Of a stretch of DNA of 64,000 nucleotides, positions 10,916 to 20,311 are shown in pieces; position 1 is the stretch's first letter; each line of letters starts with the position of its first letter. Source of the stretch: Mesorhizobium sp. M2D.F.Ca.ET.226.01.1.1. Lineage in GTDB: Bacteria > Pseudomonadota > Alphaproteobacteria > Rhizobiales > Rhizobiaceae. The DNA is taken from assembly GCF_004022705.2 (NCBI RefSeq), contig NZ_RZOY02000002.1, positions 225,758-289,757 on the forward strand. Direction: 5' to 3'. Both the position numbers and the translations under genes were made by a program. The notes under the pieces were generated by a model. It ran no database searches and was not told the origin of the DNA. It saw only the letters and a program-made list of their open reading frames with translations.

Positions 10916-11599
10916 TCACGGCGTTAGCGCCGCTTCCACCAGCCGCTTGGCGTCGGGGCTCGACCACTCGGCCGGGCCGTTCATATGCGCGATCAGGCAG
11001 CCTTCGCCGTCGATCAGCATGGTCACCGGAAGCCCGAGCGCCAACCCGCGCGTCTTCGCCTCGTTGAACAGGGCGATCGTCGGGTCCCGGTAGAAGCCGA
11101 GCGTCTCGACGCCGATCTCCTTGAGGAACTTTTTCGGCTTCGTGTCGTCGCCGGTGTCGACATTGACCGCGACGACCTCGAAGGCATTGCTGCCTTTTTC
11201 CTTCTGCAGCGCATCGAGCGCCGGCATCTCGGCCCGGCATGGCGCACACCATGTCGCCCAGAGATTGAGCAGCACGGTCTTGCCGGCATGGTCGGCAATC
11301 GTCATCGGCTTGCCGTCGGGGCCGTTGAAAGCCAGGCTTTTCAGCGATTGCGGCGGATCCGCCGGCTGCAGTGCCGCGACCTGGCCGACGGCTTTCGCCG
11401 CGACAGCCTTGGCGCGTGCGGATTTGGCCGCGCAGGCGGCATCGCCCGTGCCGGCGACGGCGGCGGCCTTCTCCGGAGCATTGTTGCCAGAACCGCTCTC
11501 GCTGACATATACCGCGACCGCGCCGGCCAGCACGCCCGCCACCAAAGCGGCGAGGATGAGGCGCGTAGCCGGAAACAAAAATCTACTGCCGTCTGCCAT
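10916..11599 (-). CDS. tlpA: TlpA-type membrane-anchored thiol:disulfide oxidoreductase
   Basis: The start at 11599 gives a 227-residue protein with one N-terminal membrane anchor ([20 protein letters not shown]) followed by a periplasmic thioredoxin-like domain with active site [13 protein letters not shown]. This is the TlpA family, which in rhizobia keeps copper-site cysteines of cytochrome oxidase reduced during assembly. The gene is divergent from argH; only 33 bases separate the two start codons, so their promoters must overlap or lie inside the neighbouring gene. The longer frame upstream to 11773 would run into argH and is not credible. Confidence 0.87.
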   Translation of the reverse strand: MADGSRFLFPATRLILAALVAGVLAGAVAVYVSESGSGNNAPEKAAAVAGTGDAACAAKSARAKAVAAKAVGQVAALQPADPPQSLKSLAFNGPDGKPMTIADHAGKTVLLNLWATWCAPCRAEMPALDALQKEKGSNAFEVVAVNVDTGDDTKPKKFLKEIGVETLGFYRDPTIALFNEAKTRGLALGLPVTMLIDGEGCLIAHMNGPAEWSSPDAKRLVEAALTP

Positions 11600-11632
11600 T
11601 TTCAAAACTGCTCCGGAGCACGGGTTATAGCG

Positions 11633-13033
11633 ATGAGCGACAAGAAGGCCAGCAACCAGATGTGGGGCGGACGTTTTGCCTCGGGTCCGGCCGCGATCAT
11701 GGAAGCGATCAACGCGTCGATCGGCTTCGACCGCAAGCTCTATGCGCAGGACATAAGCGGTTCGATTGCCCACAGCGAGATGCTGGCTGAAACGGGCATT
11801 ATTTCAGCCGCCGATCAAGAAAAAATCGCTCACGGGCTGAACACGATCCTGAAAGAGATCGAGGGTGGCAAGTTCGAATTCTCGACCAGGCTGGAAGACA
11901 TCCACATGAATGTCGAGGCCCGGCTTGCCGACCTGATCGGCCCGGCGGCTGGACGCCTGCACACCGCCCGTTCGCGCAACGACCAGGTTGCGGTCGACCT
12001 CAGACTCTGGGTCAAGCAGGAATGCCTGCGCGTCGCCGAGGCGCTGAAGGACCTGATCGCCGCCTTCCTCGAACGCGCCGAGGAGCATGCGGCAACCGTC
12101 ATGCCCGGCTTCACCCATCTGCAGGCGGCGCAGCCGGTGACCTTCGGCCATCATCTGATGGCCTATGTCGAGATGTTCGGCCGCGACCTGTCGCGCGTCC
12201 GCGACGCCATCGAGCGCATGGATGAGAGCCCGCTGGGCGCGGCAGCCCTTGCCGGCACCAGCTTTTCCATCGACCGCCACATGACGGCGAAGGCGCTCGG
12301 TTTCCGCGAGCCGACGCGCAATTCCCTCGACAGCGTGTCGGACCGTGACTTCGCGCTCGAATTCCTGAGCCTGGCCGCGATCTGCGGCACGCATCTATCC
12401 AGGCTCGCCGAGGAGATCGTCATCTGGTCGACGCCGCAATTCGGCTTCATCCGGCTCTCGGATTCCTTCTCCACCGGCTCCTCGATCATGCCGCAGAAGA
12501 AGAACCCGGACGCCGCCGAGCTGGTGCGCGGCAAGGCCGGCCGCGTCAACGGCCACCTGGTTGGCCTGCTGACGGTGATGAAGGGCATGCCGCTGAGCTA
12601 CGGCAAGGACATGCAGGAGGACAAGGAAGCGGTCTTCGACGCCGCCGAGACGCTCGACCTGATGCTGGCCGCGACCACCGGCATGGTGCGCGACATGACC
12701 GTCAATGCCGCCGCCATGAAGAAGGCCGCCGGCGCCGGTCACGCCACGGCGACCGACCTTGCAGACTGGCTGGTGCGCAATCTCGGCCTGCCCTTCCGCG
12801 AAGCCCATCATGTCACCGGCCGCGCCGTGGCGCTGGCCGAGGAAAGGCAGGTCGGACTGGAGAAGCTCTCGCTGGAGGATCTGCGCTCGATCGATTCCGG
12901 CATCACCGAGGATATCTTCTCGGTGCTTGCCGTGCAGAATTCGGTGAAGAGCCGCACGAGCTTCGGCGGCACCGCGCCATCGGAAGTGCGAAAGCAGATC
13001 CGCTACTGGAAAAAGCGGCTCACCAAGGCTTAA
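11633..13033 (+). CDS. argH: Argininosuccinate lyase
   Basis: The 466-residue enzyme splits argininosuccinate into arginine and fumarate, the last step of arginine synthesis, in the cytoplasm. It starts with MWGGRF a few residues in, as ArgH does, and has the fumarase-superfamily signature [22 protein letters not shown] and [16 protein letters not shown]. The start ATG at 11633 matches the family length; an open frame further upstream (from 10985) is antisense to tlpA. It is followed by lptM and lysA on the same strand, a common rhizobial order. Confidence 0.96.
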   Translation: MSDKKASNQMWGGRFASGPAAIMEAINASIGFDRKLYAQDISGSIAHSEMLAETGIISAADQEKIAHGLNTILKEIEGGKFEFSTRLEDIHMNVEARLADLIGPAAGRLHTARSRNDQVAVDLRLWVKQECLRVAEALKDLIAAFLERAEEHAATVMPGFTHLQAAQPVTFGHHLMAYVEMFGRDLSRVRDAIERMDESPLGAAALAGTSFSIDRHMTAKALGFREPTRNSLDSVSDRDFALEFLSLAAICGTHLSRLAEEIVIWSTPQFGFIRLSDSFSTGSSIMPQKKNPDAAELVRGKAGRVNGHLVGLLTVMKGMPLSYGKDMQEDKEAVFDAAETLDLMLAATTGMVRDMTVNAAAMKKAAGAGHATATDLADWLVRNLGLPFREAHHVTGRAVALAEERQVGLEKLSLEDLRSIDSGITEDIFSVLAVQNSVKSRTSFGGTAPSEVRKQIRYWKKRLTKA

Positions 13034-13080
13034 TGCATGTCGCCCAGAAGTGCGCGGCGGTTCGGGGACAACGACATGCA
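13034..13080. repeat. Palindromic repeat family B, degenerate copy B1
   Basis: Directly after the argH stop lies GCATGTCGCCC ... CGACATGC enclosing a TTCGGGGACA segment. It is a diverged copy of the element seen at 21800, 32035 and 63064 (CATGTCTCCCGAAAGTGG with a CCGGTTTCGGGA arm). The rest of the 13034-13161 gap shows nothing else clear. Confidence 0.5.
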
Positions 13081-13161
13081 GCAATACAATTGCCGGGATG
13101 CAAAGCGCCAAAAACTCGGCTAAAAGCGGCGGCACAAGCAACAGTTCGAACGGATGAATCG

Positions 13162-13368
13162 ATGACCCGTAGCAGGATTTTGGTGACGCTCGCGCTGCTG
13201 GCGGCGGTTGTCACCGTCACGGCCTGCGGCAGGAAGACCGGGCTCGACACGCCCTATGAGGCGGCAGAGCAGGCGCGCAAGGATGCCGAGCGCGCCAAGC
13301 AGCCGGTGCCGCCCGAGCCGGAAAAACCGGTCAAGGACAAGAAGTTCATTCTCGACCCCTTGCTTTGA
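13162..13368 (+). CDS. lptM: LptM-like outer-membrane lipoprotein
   Basis: A 68-residue lipoprotein: MTRSRILVTLALLAAVVTV then a lipobox ending TAC, and mature start CGRKTGLDTPYEA. The CGxKGxL-type pattern right after the cysteine is that of LptM/YifL, a small partner of the LPS translocon LptD. The start at 13162 is chosen for the signal peptide. It sits between argH and lysA, where small lipoproteins of this type are typical in alphaproteobacteria. The rest is a charged, proline-rich tail. Confidence 0.8.
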   Translation: MTRSRILVTLALLAAVVTVTACGRKTGLDTPYEAAEQARKDAERAKQPVPPEPEKPVKDKKFILDPLL

Positions 13369-13389
13369 TCTTTTCCGGAACCAATCCTC

Positions 13390-14658
13390 GTGAACCACTT
13401 CGATTACCGCGACGGCGTGCTCCATGCCGAAGACGTCGCGATCCCCGATATCGCAGCCGAGGTCGGCACGCCCTTCTATTGTTATTCGACGGCGACGCTG
13501 ACCAGGCATTTCCGTGTTTTCAAGGAGGCCTTCGCCGGCCTCGACGCGCTGGTCTGCTACGCCATGAAGGCGAACTCCAACCAAGCCGTGCTGAGGACGC
13601 TCGCCAGGCAGGGCGCGGGCGCCGACGTGGTCTCGGAAGGCGAACTGCGGCGCGCCTTGGCCGCCGGCATCCCGGCCAACAAGATCCTGTTTTCCGGCGT
13701 CGGCAAGACCGCGCGCGAGATGGACTTCGCGCTCAACGCCGGCATCCTTTGCTTCAACGTCGAATCCGAGCCTGAACTCGAGCTGCTATCGGCGCGCGCC
13801 GTGGCGCTCGGCAAGGTGGCGTCCGTCTCGCTGCGCATCAACCCGGATGTCGATGCCAGGACGCACAAGAAGATCTCGACCGGCAAGGCCGAGAACAAGT
13901 TCGGCATTCCATGGCAGCGCGCGCGGCAGGTCTATGCCCGCGCGGCTGAGTTGCCGGGCATCAAGGTGACCGGCATCGACACCCATATCGGCAGCCAGAT
14001 CACCGAGCTGCAGCCGTTCGACGACGCCTTCGCGTTGTTGGTCGAATTGGTTGGAGCGTTGCGAGCCGACGGGCATGCGATCGAGCATGTCGATCTCGGC
14101 GGCGGCCTCGGCATTCCCTACCGTGTCGACAACAGCCCACCGCCCTTGCCCGACGCCTATGCCGAGATCGTCAGGAAGCACGTCGCCAAGCTCGATCTCA
14201 AGGTGATGTTCGAACCAGGCCGCCTGATCGTCGGCAATGCCGGCATCCTGGTGTCGCAAGTCGTCTATGTGAAGGAAGGCGACGCCAAGAATTTCCTCAT
14301 CATCGACGCCGCCATGAACGACCTGATCCGGCCGACGCTTTATGACGCCTTCCATGACATCAGGTCGGTGGTGCAGCCGCCGGCATCGACGCCGCGCATG
14401 AAGGTCGACGTCGTCGGCCCGGTCTGCGAGACCGGCGACTTCATCGGCCTTGATCGCGACCTGCAAAGGCTCAAGGCGGGCGACTTGATCGCCGTTTCCA
14501 CCGCCGGCGCCTATGGCGCGGTGCAGGCTGGCACCTACAACACCAGGCTTCTGGTGCCGGAGGTCCTGGTCGACGGCGACCGCTTCCATGTCGTGCGGCC
14601 GCGCCAGACCTATGAAGACCTGATCGGACTGGATTCGATCCCCGATTGGCTGAAATAG
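13390..14658 (+). CDS. lysA: Diaminopimelate decarboxylase
   Basis: A 422-residue PLP enzyme that converts meso-diaminopimelate to lysine. The PLP lysine is in CYAMKANSN (residue ~60). Other family motifs are GVGKT, HIGSQI, GGGLGIPY, MFEPGR and the second-domain CETGD with AYGAVQAGTYN near the C-terminus. The start is a GTG at 13390, 21 bases after lptM; the N-terminus MNHFDYRDGVLHAEDV aligns with the usual LysA start. Confidence 0.96.
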   Translation: MNHFDYRDGVLHAEDVAIPDIAAEVGTPFYCYSTATLTRHFRVFKEAFAGLDALVCYAMKANSNQAVLRTLARQGAGADVVSEGELRRALAAGIPANKILFSGVGKTAREMDFALNAGILCFNVESEPELELLSARAVALGKVASVSLRINPDVDARTHKKISTGKAENKFGIPWQRARQVYARAAELPGIKVTGIDTHIGSQITELQPFDDAFALLVELVGALRADGHAIEHVDLGGGLGIPYRVDNSPPPLPDAYAEIVRKHVAKLDLKVMFEPGRLIVGNAGILVSQVVYVKEGDAKNFLIIDAAMNDLIRPTLYDAFHDIRSVVQPPASTPRMKVDVVGPVCETGDFIGLDRDLQRLKAGDLIAVSTAGAYGAVQAGTYNTRLLVPEVLVDGDRFHVVRPRQTYEDLIGLDSIPDWLK

Positions 14659-14674
14659 CCTCTCCCGTCTAACG

Positions 14675-14977
14675 CTAGATCTTCTCTTGGATAAGCGCCT
14701 TGGCTTCGGCGATCCGGCCCTCGTCGCGGCGATAGAATGTCCATTGCTTGGTGCGCTTGGTGCTGAGCAGGCCGGCCTGGGTCAGCACGCGCATATGCTC
14801 GCTCAGCGTCGCCTGGGTGATGCCGAGCTTTTCGGCGATCAGCAGCGCGCAGACACCGTCATCGACCAGATCGCCATCGGCCTGGCGTGGAAAATGCGCG
14901 CGCGGATCCTTGAGCCAATTGAGGATCTGCAGCCGGCGCTCGTTGGCAAATGCCTTGAAGATGTCGACCTCTTGCAT
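14675..14977 (-). CDS. ArsR-family helix-turn-helix regulator
   Basis: A 100-residue winged-helix repressor: KAFANERRLQILNWL (first helices), then IAEKLGITQATLSEHMRVLTQAGLL (recognition helix) and a beta-wing TKQWTFYRRDE. The usual ArsR metal site ELCVC is not present; a single cysteine is in DGVCALL, so a metal ligand role is doubtful. It is divergent from the dehydratase gene with 49 bases between the starts, so it likely controls itself and that gene (inference). Confidence 0.85.
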   Translation of the reverse strand: MQEVDIFKAFANERRLQILNWLKDPRAHFPRQADGDLVDDGVCALLIAEKLGITQATLSEHMRVLTQAGLLSTKRTKQWTFYRRDEGRIAEAKALIQEKI

Positions 14978-15026
14978 TTAGCCATTTTGCTAAGTTACTA
15001 ATTGAAGTCAACCCGAGGAGCAGGCC

Positions 15027-15968
15027 ATGGTGAAGACCAGAACGATCACGCGCGAGCGCATCGCCGCAATCGAACCGCGCATCCGGCCCTATGTGCGCCA
15101 CACGCCGGTGATGCGCGTCGACATGGCGGATTTCGGTAAGTCGCCCTTTCCGGTCGATCTGAAGCTCGAATGCCTGCAGCATTCCGGCTCCTTCAAGGCG
15201 CGCGGCGCCTTCACCAACCTGCTTACGCGGCCGGCGCCAAAAGCTGGCGTGGTCGCGGCGTCGGGCGGCAATCACGGCGCGGCGGTCGCTTATGCCGCCA
15301 TGAAGCTCGGACACAAGGCGTCTATCTTCGTGCCCGAGGTCAGCCCGCCTGCCAAGATCGAGCGCATTCGCGGCTATGGCGCCGAGCTGGTGGTCGGCGG
15401 CGCGCGCTATGCCGAGGCGCTGGCCGCCAGCGAGGACTTCGCGGCGAGGACCGGCGCCCTGCAGATCCATGCCTTTAACCAGGAGGAAACGCTGCTCGGC
15501 CAGGGCACGCTCGGCATGGAGATCGAGGCCGATCTGCCGGAAATCGACACGCTGCTGGTCGCCGTCGGCGGCGGCGGGCTGATCGGCGGCACCGCCGCCT
15601 GGTTCTCGGGGCGCATCCGCATCATCGCCATCGAGCCCGAGGGCGCGCCGACGCTCTACCGCGCTTTGGAAGCCGGCGAGCCGGTGGATGCGCCAGCCGA
15701 AGGCATTGCCGCCGATTCGCTGGCGCCGAAGCGGGTCGGCGAAATGATGTTCCCGCTCGCCGAAGCTTTCGTCGAGCGCTCGATCCTGGTCAGCGACGAC
15801 GACATCGTCGCCGCGCAAAAAGCGCTGTGGGACCGTGTGCGAATCATCGCCGAACCGGGCGGCGCGGCAGCCTTCGCCGCCGTGCTTTCCGGACGTTATG
15901 AGCCGGCTGAGGGCGAGCGAGTGGCGGTCCTGGTCTGCGGTTCCAACACGAATCCGGCCAATTTCTGA
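15027..15968 (+). CDS. PLP-dependent threonine/serine dehydratase
   Basis: A 313-residue fold-type II PLP enzyme. The PLP lysine is in SGSFKARGAF (residue ~53), the substrate loop is SGGNHGAA, and the phosphate-binding glycine loop is VGGGGLIGG. Members deaminate threonine or serine to 2-oxoacids. There is no C-terminal ACT regulatory domain, so this is the short, catabolic-type form and not biosynthetic IlvA. AGGAGCAGG lies just before the ATG. It is divergent from an ArsR regulator. Substrate preference cannot be read from sequence; racemase activity is possible in this family. Confidence 0.82.
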   Translation: MVKTRTITRERIAAIEPRIRPYVRHTPVMRVDMADFGKSPFPVDLKLECLQHSGSFKARGAFTNLLTRPAPKAGVVAASGGNHGAAVAYAAMKLGHKASIFVPEVSPPAKIERIRGYGAELVVGGARYAEALAASEDFAARTGALQIHAFNQEETLLGQGTLGMEIEADLPEIDTLLVAVGGGGLIGGTAAWFSGRIRIIAIEPEGAPTLYRALEAGEPVDAPAEGIAADSLAPKRVGEMMFPLAEAFVERSILVSDDDIVAAQKALWDRVRIIAEPGGAAAFAAVLSGRYEPAEGERVAVLVCGSNTNPANF

Positions 15969-16082
15969 TCATAACCCGGGCAAACCGCTTCACGTTTTTG
16001 GAACCCGCCTCGCCTTTGCCGTGTTTGCTGGTATCCTTCTGGTGATGACGTCCGGGCTATCCTGCCCGGGCAGGAAGGGCCG

Positions 16083-18671
16083 ATGACGGAACGACCCACT
16101 TCCAGCGGCGAGCGCAGCCTGGCCGCACGCCTGGCGCTCAGCCGATTGGCGACGCGGGCCTCGATGGTCTCCGAGCGCGGCTGGCCGCTCGTGCTGCCGC
16201 TGCTGGTCTTGGTCAGCCTGTTCCTCAGCTTTTCCTGGTTCGGTCTGTTCCTGCGTCTGCCGGACGCAGCGCGCATCGGCCTTCTGATCCTGTTCGCGCT
16301 GGCGGCGATCGCTGCACTCTATCCGCTCCGCTTCTTCCGCATTCCGACGGCCGCCGAGGTCGACCGGCGCATCGAGGCGGCGAACGCATTGCTGCACAGC
16401 CCGGTGCAGGTGCAGACCGACCGTCCGAGCGGCGCCGAGAGCATCTTCTCGCAGGCGCTGTGGCGCGAGCACCAGAAGCGCATGGCCGAGCGGCTTTCGA
16501 ACCTTGGCGCCGACCGGCCGCGCAGCAGCGTGCCGAACTACGACCGCTGGGGCCTGCGCGCCATAGCCGGGCTGCTGCTCGTCACCGCTCTCGCCTTCTC
16601 CTTCGGCCCCTTTGGCGGCAGGGTGAGCGACGGTTTCGTCGCCCGCGCCGCACGCGATACCGTGCCGCCGCGCATCGACGCCTGGGTGACGCCGCCCGCC
16701 TATACCGGCAAGGCACCGCTGTTCCTCACCGCCGATGCCAACCAGGCCGTCCAGACCTTCTCGGTTCCGCAAGGCAGTGACATCTCACTGCGCGTCACCG
16801 GCGGCTCTGGCGAGGAAACGCTGAGCTATGCCGATACGGGCGGCAATGCCCGCGCCATCGAACCCGCGGCGCCCAAGGCGGCCGCGCCCGCCGCCAGCCA
16901 GGCGGCGCCCAAGGTGCGCCAGTTCTCCGGCAAGCTGAACACCGCCGGCACGCTGACGCTGAGTTCCGGTGACGGCGATCTTGGCCACTGGGCCTTTGCC
17001 GTGATCCCCGACAAGCCGCCGACGATCCGCTTCGTCGGCGAGCCGAAACGCGCCGTCAACGGCTCCATCGAGCTCAACTATGAGATCGCCGACGACTACG
17101 GCGCCGCCTCCGCCAAGGCCGTTTTCGACCTGTCGGACCCGCCGACCGCCAACGTCCATCCGCTCTACGGCCCGCCCGACATGCCGCTGACCCTGCCGCG
17201 CCGCGGCGGCAAGACGAATGTGGCCAAGACGACCAAGGACCTGACCGAGCATGTCTGGGCCGGCTCCAGCATCAAGCTGACGCTGAGCGTCACCGACGAT
17301 GCCGGCCACACCGCGACCAGCGACACCAGGACGCTTGTCATGCCGGAGCGGCCCTTCGCCAACCCGCTGGCCCGCGCGGTGATTGAACAGCGCCGGCTGC
17401 TGGCGCTCGACACCAATGCCAAGCCGCGCGTTCTCGACCTGATCGACGCAATCACGCTGCGTCCCGAGGATACGTTCGACAACATGTCGAACTATCTCGC
17501 CATCATGAGCGCCAGGAGCCGCCTGAAGCTGTCCGACAGCGACGACCAGTTGCGCAACGTCGTGTCCTATCTGTGGGAGATCGCACTCGGCATCGAGGAA
17601 GGCAATCTGTCGGCCGCCGAGCGGCGGCTGCGCCAGGCGCAGCAGGCGCTGCAGGACGCCATCAAGAACGGCGCCAGCGACCAGGAGATCGAGAAGGCGA
17701 TGAAGGAACTGCGCGAGGCGATGAACCAGTTCCTGCAGGAATTCGCCCAGCGCGCGCAGCAGAACCCGAACGCGCCGCAGATGCAGCAAAACGGCCGCGA
17801 GCTGCGCCAGAGCGACATCGACCGCATGATGGACCAGATCGAGAACCTGGCCAAATCGGGCGATCGCGACAAGGCCCAGCAGCTGCTGTCCGAACTGCAG
17901 GACATGATGAACAACCTGCAGGCCGGCCGTCAGCAGCCGGGCGGCGAGCAGGACAGCGAGATGCGCCAGCAGATGGATAAGCTCGGCGACATCATGCGCC
18001 GCCAGCAGGAGATGATGAACGACACCTTCCGCCTTGACCAGATGCAGCGCGGCCAGCGTGGCCAGGACGGCGATCAACAGCTGGGCGAGGATGGCGAGCC
18101 GCAGCAGGGCCAGGACGAACAGCGGCCTGGCCCCGGCCAGGACCGTGATCCGCTGGGACGGCCGAAAATGTCGCCCAAGGACCTGGCCGATGCGCTGAAG
18201 CAGTTGCAGGAAGGCCAGGGCCAGCTGCAAAGCGACCTCGACCAGTTGAAGAAGGGCCTCGAGGGCCTTGGCATGGAGCCCAATGAGGGTTTTGGCGAGG
18301 CCGGTAAATCGATGGGCGACGCCGAACGGTCGCTCGGCCAGGGCGACGGCGACCAGGCGGTCGGGCACCAGGGCCGTGCGCTGGAGGCACTGCGCCGTGG
18401 CGCCAAGGATATGATGAAGCAGATGCAGGCCATGCAGGGCGACCAGGGCGGCAGCGAGCAGGGCGGCCGCGAGCAGAACGCCGATCGCGATCCGCTTGGA
18501 CGGCCGCGCGCCACCAACGGCCCTGATGACGGCACCTCGGTCAAGGTTCCCGACGAGATCGACGTGCAGCGCGCCCGCCAGATCCTCGACGCGATCCGCA
18601 AGCGGCTCGGCAACGCGCTGAGCCCCGACATCGAGCGCAGCTATCTCGAAAGGCTGCTGGAGCTGAAATAG
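16083..18671 (+). CDS. TIGR02302 (DUF4175) family large membrane protein
   Basis: An 862-residue protein of unknown function typical of Rhizobiales. Three hydrophobic segments in the first 180 residues (LVLPLLVLVSLFLSFSWFGLF; IGLLILFALAAIAALYPL; AIAGLLLVTALAFSFG) anchor a periplasmic-type middle region. The C-terminal third (about 490-800) is a very Gln-, Met- and Asp-rich coiled coil with runs such as QQNPNAPQMQQNGREL. The phrase DRDPLGRP occurs twice (about 680 and 805). The gene lies near lysA, as in other rhizobia. An envelope role is plausible; no activity is known to me. Confidence 0.85.
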   Translation: MTERPTSSGERSLAARLALSRLATRASMVSERGWPLVLPLLVLVSLFLSFSWFGLFLRLPDAARIGLLILFALAAIAALYPLRFFRIPTAAEVDRRIEAANALLHSPVQVQTDRPSGAESIFSQALWREHQKRMAERLSNLGADRPRSSVPNYDRWGLRAIAGLLLVTALAFSFGPFGGRVSDGFVARAARDTVPPRIDAWVTPPAYTGKAPLFLTADANQAVQTFSVPQGSDISLRVTGGSGEETLSYADTGGNARAIEPAAPKAAAPAASQAAPKVRQFSGKLNTAGTLTLSSGDGDLGHWAFAVIPDKPPTIRFVGEPKRAVNGSIELNYEIADDYGAASAKAVFDLSDPPTANVHPLYGPPDMPLTLPRRGGKTNVAKTTKDLTEHVWAGSSIKLTLSVTDDAGHTATSDTRTLVMPERPFANPLARAVIEQRRLLALDTNAKPRVLDLIDAITLRPEDTFDNMSNYLAIMSARSRLKLSDSDDQLRNVVSYLWEIALGIEEGNLSAAERRLRQAQQALQDAIKNGASDQEIEKAMKELREAMNQFLQEFAQRAQQNPNAPQMQQNGRELRQSDIDRMMDQIENLAKSGDRDKAQQLLSELQDMMNNLQAGRQQPGGEQDSEMRQQMDKLGDIMRRQQEMMNDTFRLDQMQRGQRGQDGDQQLGEDGEPQQGQDEQRPGPGQDRDPLGRPKMSPKDLADALKQLQEGQGQLQSDLDQLKKGLEGLGMEPNEGFGEAGKSMGDAERSLGQGDGDQAVGHQGRALEALRRGAKDMMKQMQAMQGDQGGSEQGGREQNADRDPLGRPRATNGPDDGTSVKVPDEIDVQRARQILDAIRKRLGNALSPDIERSYLERLLELK

Positions 18672-18745
18672 TCGGCGCCCATCGGTGTCGCGAGATTGCC
18701 GCGCAAAGTCAGAACCGATAGCGTCGCGGCCGATGGGATAGGGCG

Positions 18746-19348
18746 ATGATCGACTTCTGGTTTTCCATCGGCAGCACCTACAGCTACCTTTCGGTGATGC
18801 GGCTGGCGGGGGTCCAGGCCGAGACCGGCATCGAGTTCCGCTGGCGGCCATTCAACGTGCGCGCCATCATGATCGAGATGGACAACATCCCTTTCGCCAG
18901 GAAGCCTGCGAAGGCCGCCTATATGTGGCGCGACATCGAGCGCCGCGCGGCGATGTACAACATGGTGCCGAAGCTGCCTGCGCCCTATCCGCTTGCTGAA
19001 CTCGAGCGCGCAAACCGTGTCGCGATCATCGCCGCGCGCGACGGCTGGTGCGAGGCCTATGCCAGGGAGAGCTACCGGCGCTGGTTCGAGATGGGCGAGC
19101 CGGCGGGCAGCGAGCCGAACATCTCCGCAAGCATCGAGAAAGCAGGACAAAAGCCGGAGCCGGTCCTGCGGCAGGCCGACAGCGACGCCGCCAAGGCTGA
19201 TCTCGCGGCCGCGACCGAACAGGCCAAGGCGCTCGGCATTTTCGGCTCGCCGAGCTTCGTCGTCGACGGCGAGTTGTTCTGGGGCGACGATCGCCTCGAC
19301 GATGCCATGCGCTGGCACAGGCAGATCGAAAGCGGTCCGCCGGATTAA
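18746..19348 (+). CDS. 2-hydroxychromene-2-carboxylate isomerase family (DsbA-like) protein
   Basis: A 200-residue thioredoxin-like protein of the kappa-GST/HCCA isomerase group. The N-terminus MIDFWFSIGSTYSYLS has the Ser/Thr-containing glutathione site in place of a CxxC. The late GIFGSPSFVVDGELFWGDDRLD is the cis-proline segment shared by these enzymes. The family isomerises 2-hydroxychromene-2-carboxylate in naphthalene breakdown, but most genomic members, with no ring-degrading genes nearby as here, are glutathione-dependent enzymes of unknown substrate. The stop overlaps the tail of the LysR gene by four bases. Confidence 0.82.
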   Translation: MIDFWFSIGSTYSYLSVMRLAGVQAETGIEFRWRPFNVRAIMIEMDNIPFARKPAKAAYMWRDIERRAAMYNMVPKLPAPYPLAELERANRVAIIAARDGWCEAYARESYRRWFEMGEPAGSEPNISASIEKAGQKPEPVLRQADSDAAKADLAAATEQAKALGIFGSPSFVVDGELFWGDDRLDDAMRWHRQIESGPPD

Positions 19349-20241
19349 AGGTCGACCTTCGCGCCCGCCTGCCTGGTCAGCATGAAAGCCTCGCGGATCG
19401 CATTCTCCATGCCGTCGATCGCTTCGCCTGTCGCCAGCGGATTGCGATGCAGCACCACGTTGGAGGAATCGATGTCGCCGAACCCGTCGGTGGCCGTCAG
19501 TTCCCGGCAATCGGGCGGGATATTGCTGCGCGAGATCGGCGCGATCGCCAGGCCGGAAGTCACCGCGAGCGTCAGGCCGCCATTGGTGTCGCTGGTGTAG
19601 GCGACACGGTAGTCGAGGCCGCGCTGCTGTAGCGACTTGATCGCGAAGTCGCGGCACCAGCCGTTGCGGCTGTAAAGCGCGATCGGCACCGGCCGTTCCT
19701 CATGCATGTGATGCAGCGTCGATGTCACCCACACCGTCGGGTCGTGCATCAGCACCTCGCCACCGGAAAACCCTTCCCATTCGAACACAACGGCGAGATC
19801 GAGTTCGCCGGCCGCGAGCGCCCTCACCTGCGAATCCGAATGCGCATAACGCACCGTGACCTCGACGCGAGGATGGCGCTTGGCGAATTCGCCGAGCGCC
19901 CGCGACAGGATCGAACGGCCATATTCGGCCGGGATGCCGATGCGCACCAGTCCGCCGAGCGGCGGCGCCACCAGCGAGGCGGCAGTCTCGTCGAGCAGCG
20001 AGACAATCCGGCGCGCGTTGGCGATGAGCTCGCCGCCGCGGCGTGTCAGCGCCACGCCGCGCGAGCCGCGTTCGAACAGATTGTCGCCGACCATGTCCTC
20101 CAGCTTCTTCATCTGCATCGAAACGGCCGATTGGGTGCGCCCGGCTTTCTCTGCCGCGCGAGTGAAATTGCCGGTTTCGGCCACCGCTACGAAGGTACGT
20201 AGGAGGTCGCTGTCGAGGACTGGTCTCATCGAATTCGCCAT
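19345..20241 (-). CDS. LysR-family transcriptional regulator
   Basis: A 298-residue LysR protein: N-terminal helix-turn-helix (DLLRTFVAVAETGNFTRAAEKAGRTQ region, residues 9-60) and a periplasmic-binding-like effector domain (about 95-290). It is divergent from the DMT exporter at 20416 with 174 bases between them, so the exporter is its most likely target (LysR rule, inferred). An ATG at 20229 (MRPV) is an alternative start; neither has a strong ribosome site. The tail overlaps the isomerase gene by 4 bases. Confidence 0.9.
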   Translation of the reverse strand: MANSMRPVLDSDLLRTFVAVAETGNFTRAAEKAGRTQSAVSMQMKKLEDMVGDNLFERGSRGVALTRRGGELIANARRIVSLLDETAASLVAPPLGGLVRIGIPAEYGRSILSRALGEFAKRHPRVEVTVRYAHSDSQVRALAAGELDLAVVFEWEGFSGGEVLMHDPTVWVTSTLHHMHEERPVPIALYSRNGWCRDFAIKSLQQRGLDYRVAYTSDTNGGLTLAVTSGLAIAPISRSNIPPDCRELTATDGFGDIDSSNVVLHRNPLATGEAIDGMENAIREAFMLTRQAGAKVDL

Positions 20242-20261
20242 AAGAGAATCTGATTGCTGGC

Positions 20262-20290
20262 ATCATTCCAATTCGTTTGCAACATGTCAA
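20262..20290 (-). promoter_or_regulatory. Candidate sigma-70-type promoter of the LysR gene
   Basis: On the minus strand TTGACA (20290-20285) is followed after exactly 17 bases by AATGAT (20267-20262), and the LysR ATG lies about 20 bases further. The -35 box is perfect. Transcription would start near 20255, giving a very short leader. Confidence 0.45.
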
Positions 20291-20305
20291 ACGCGGCGGG
20301 ATAGT
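20277..20305 (+). promoter_or_regulatory. Weak candidate promoter for the DMT leader RNA
   Basis: TTGCAA (20277-20282), a 17-base spacer and GATAGT (20300-20305) form a weak promoter, four of six matches in each box. It would start RNA near 20312, just before the folded leader at 20315-20402. It overlaps the opposing LysR promoter, which suits LysR-type autoregulation. Confidence 0.3.
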
Positions 20306-20311
20306 CGCGCA

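Noticed and set aside
16785..18851. Long open frame (688 codons) on the minus strand
   Set aside because: It is antisense to the TIGR02302 gene. In GC-rich DNA the opposite strand of a codon-biased gene stays open; its residues (repeated Leu/Ala/His/Arg runs) show no domain.
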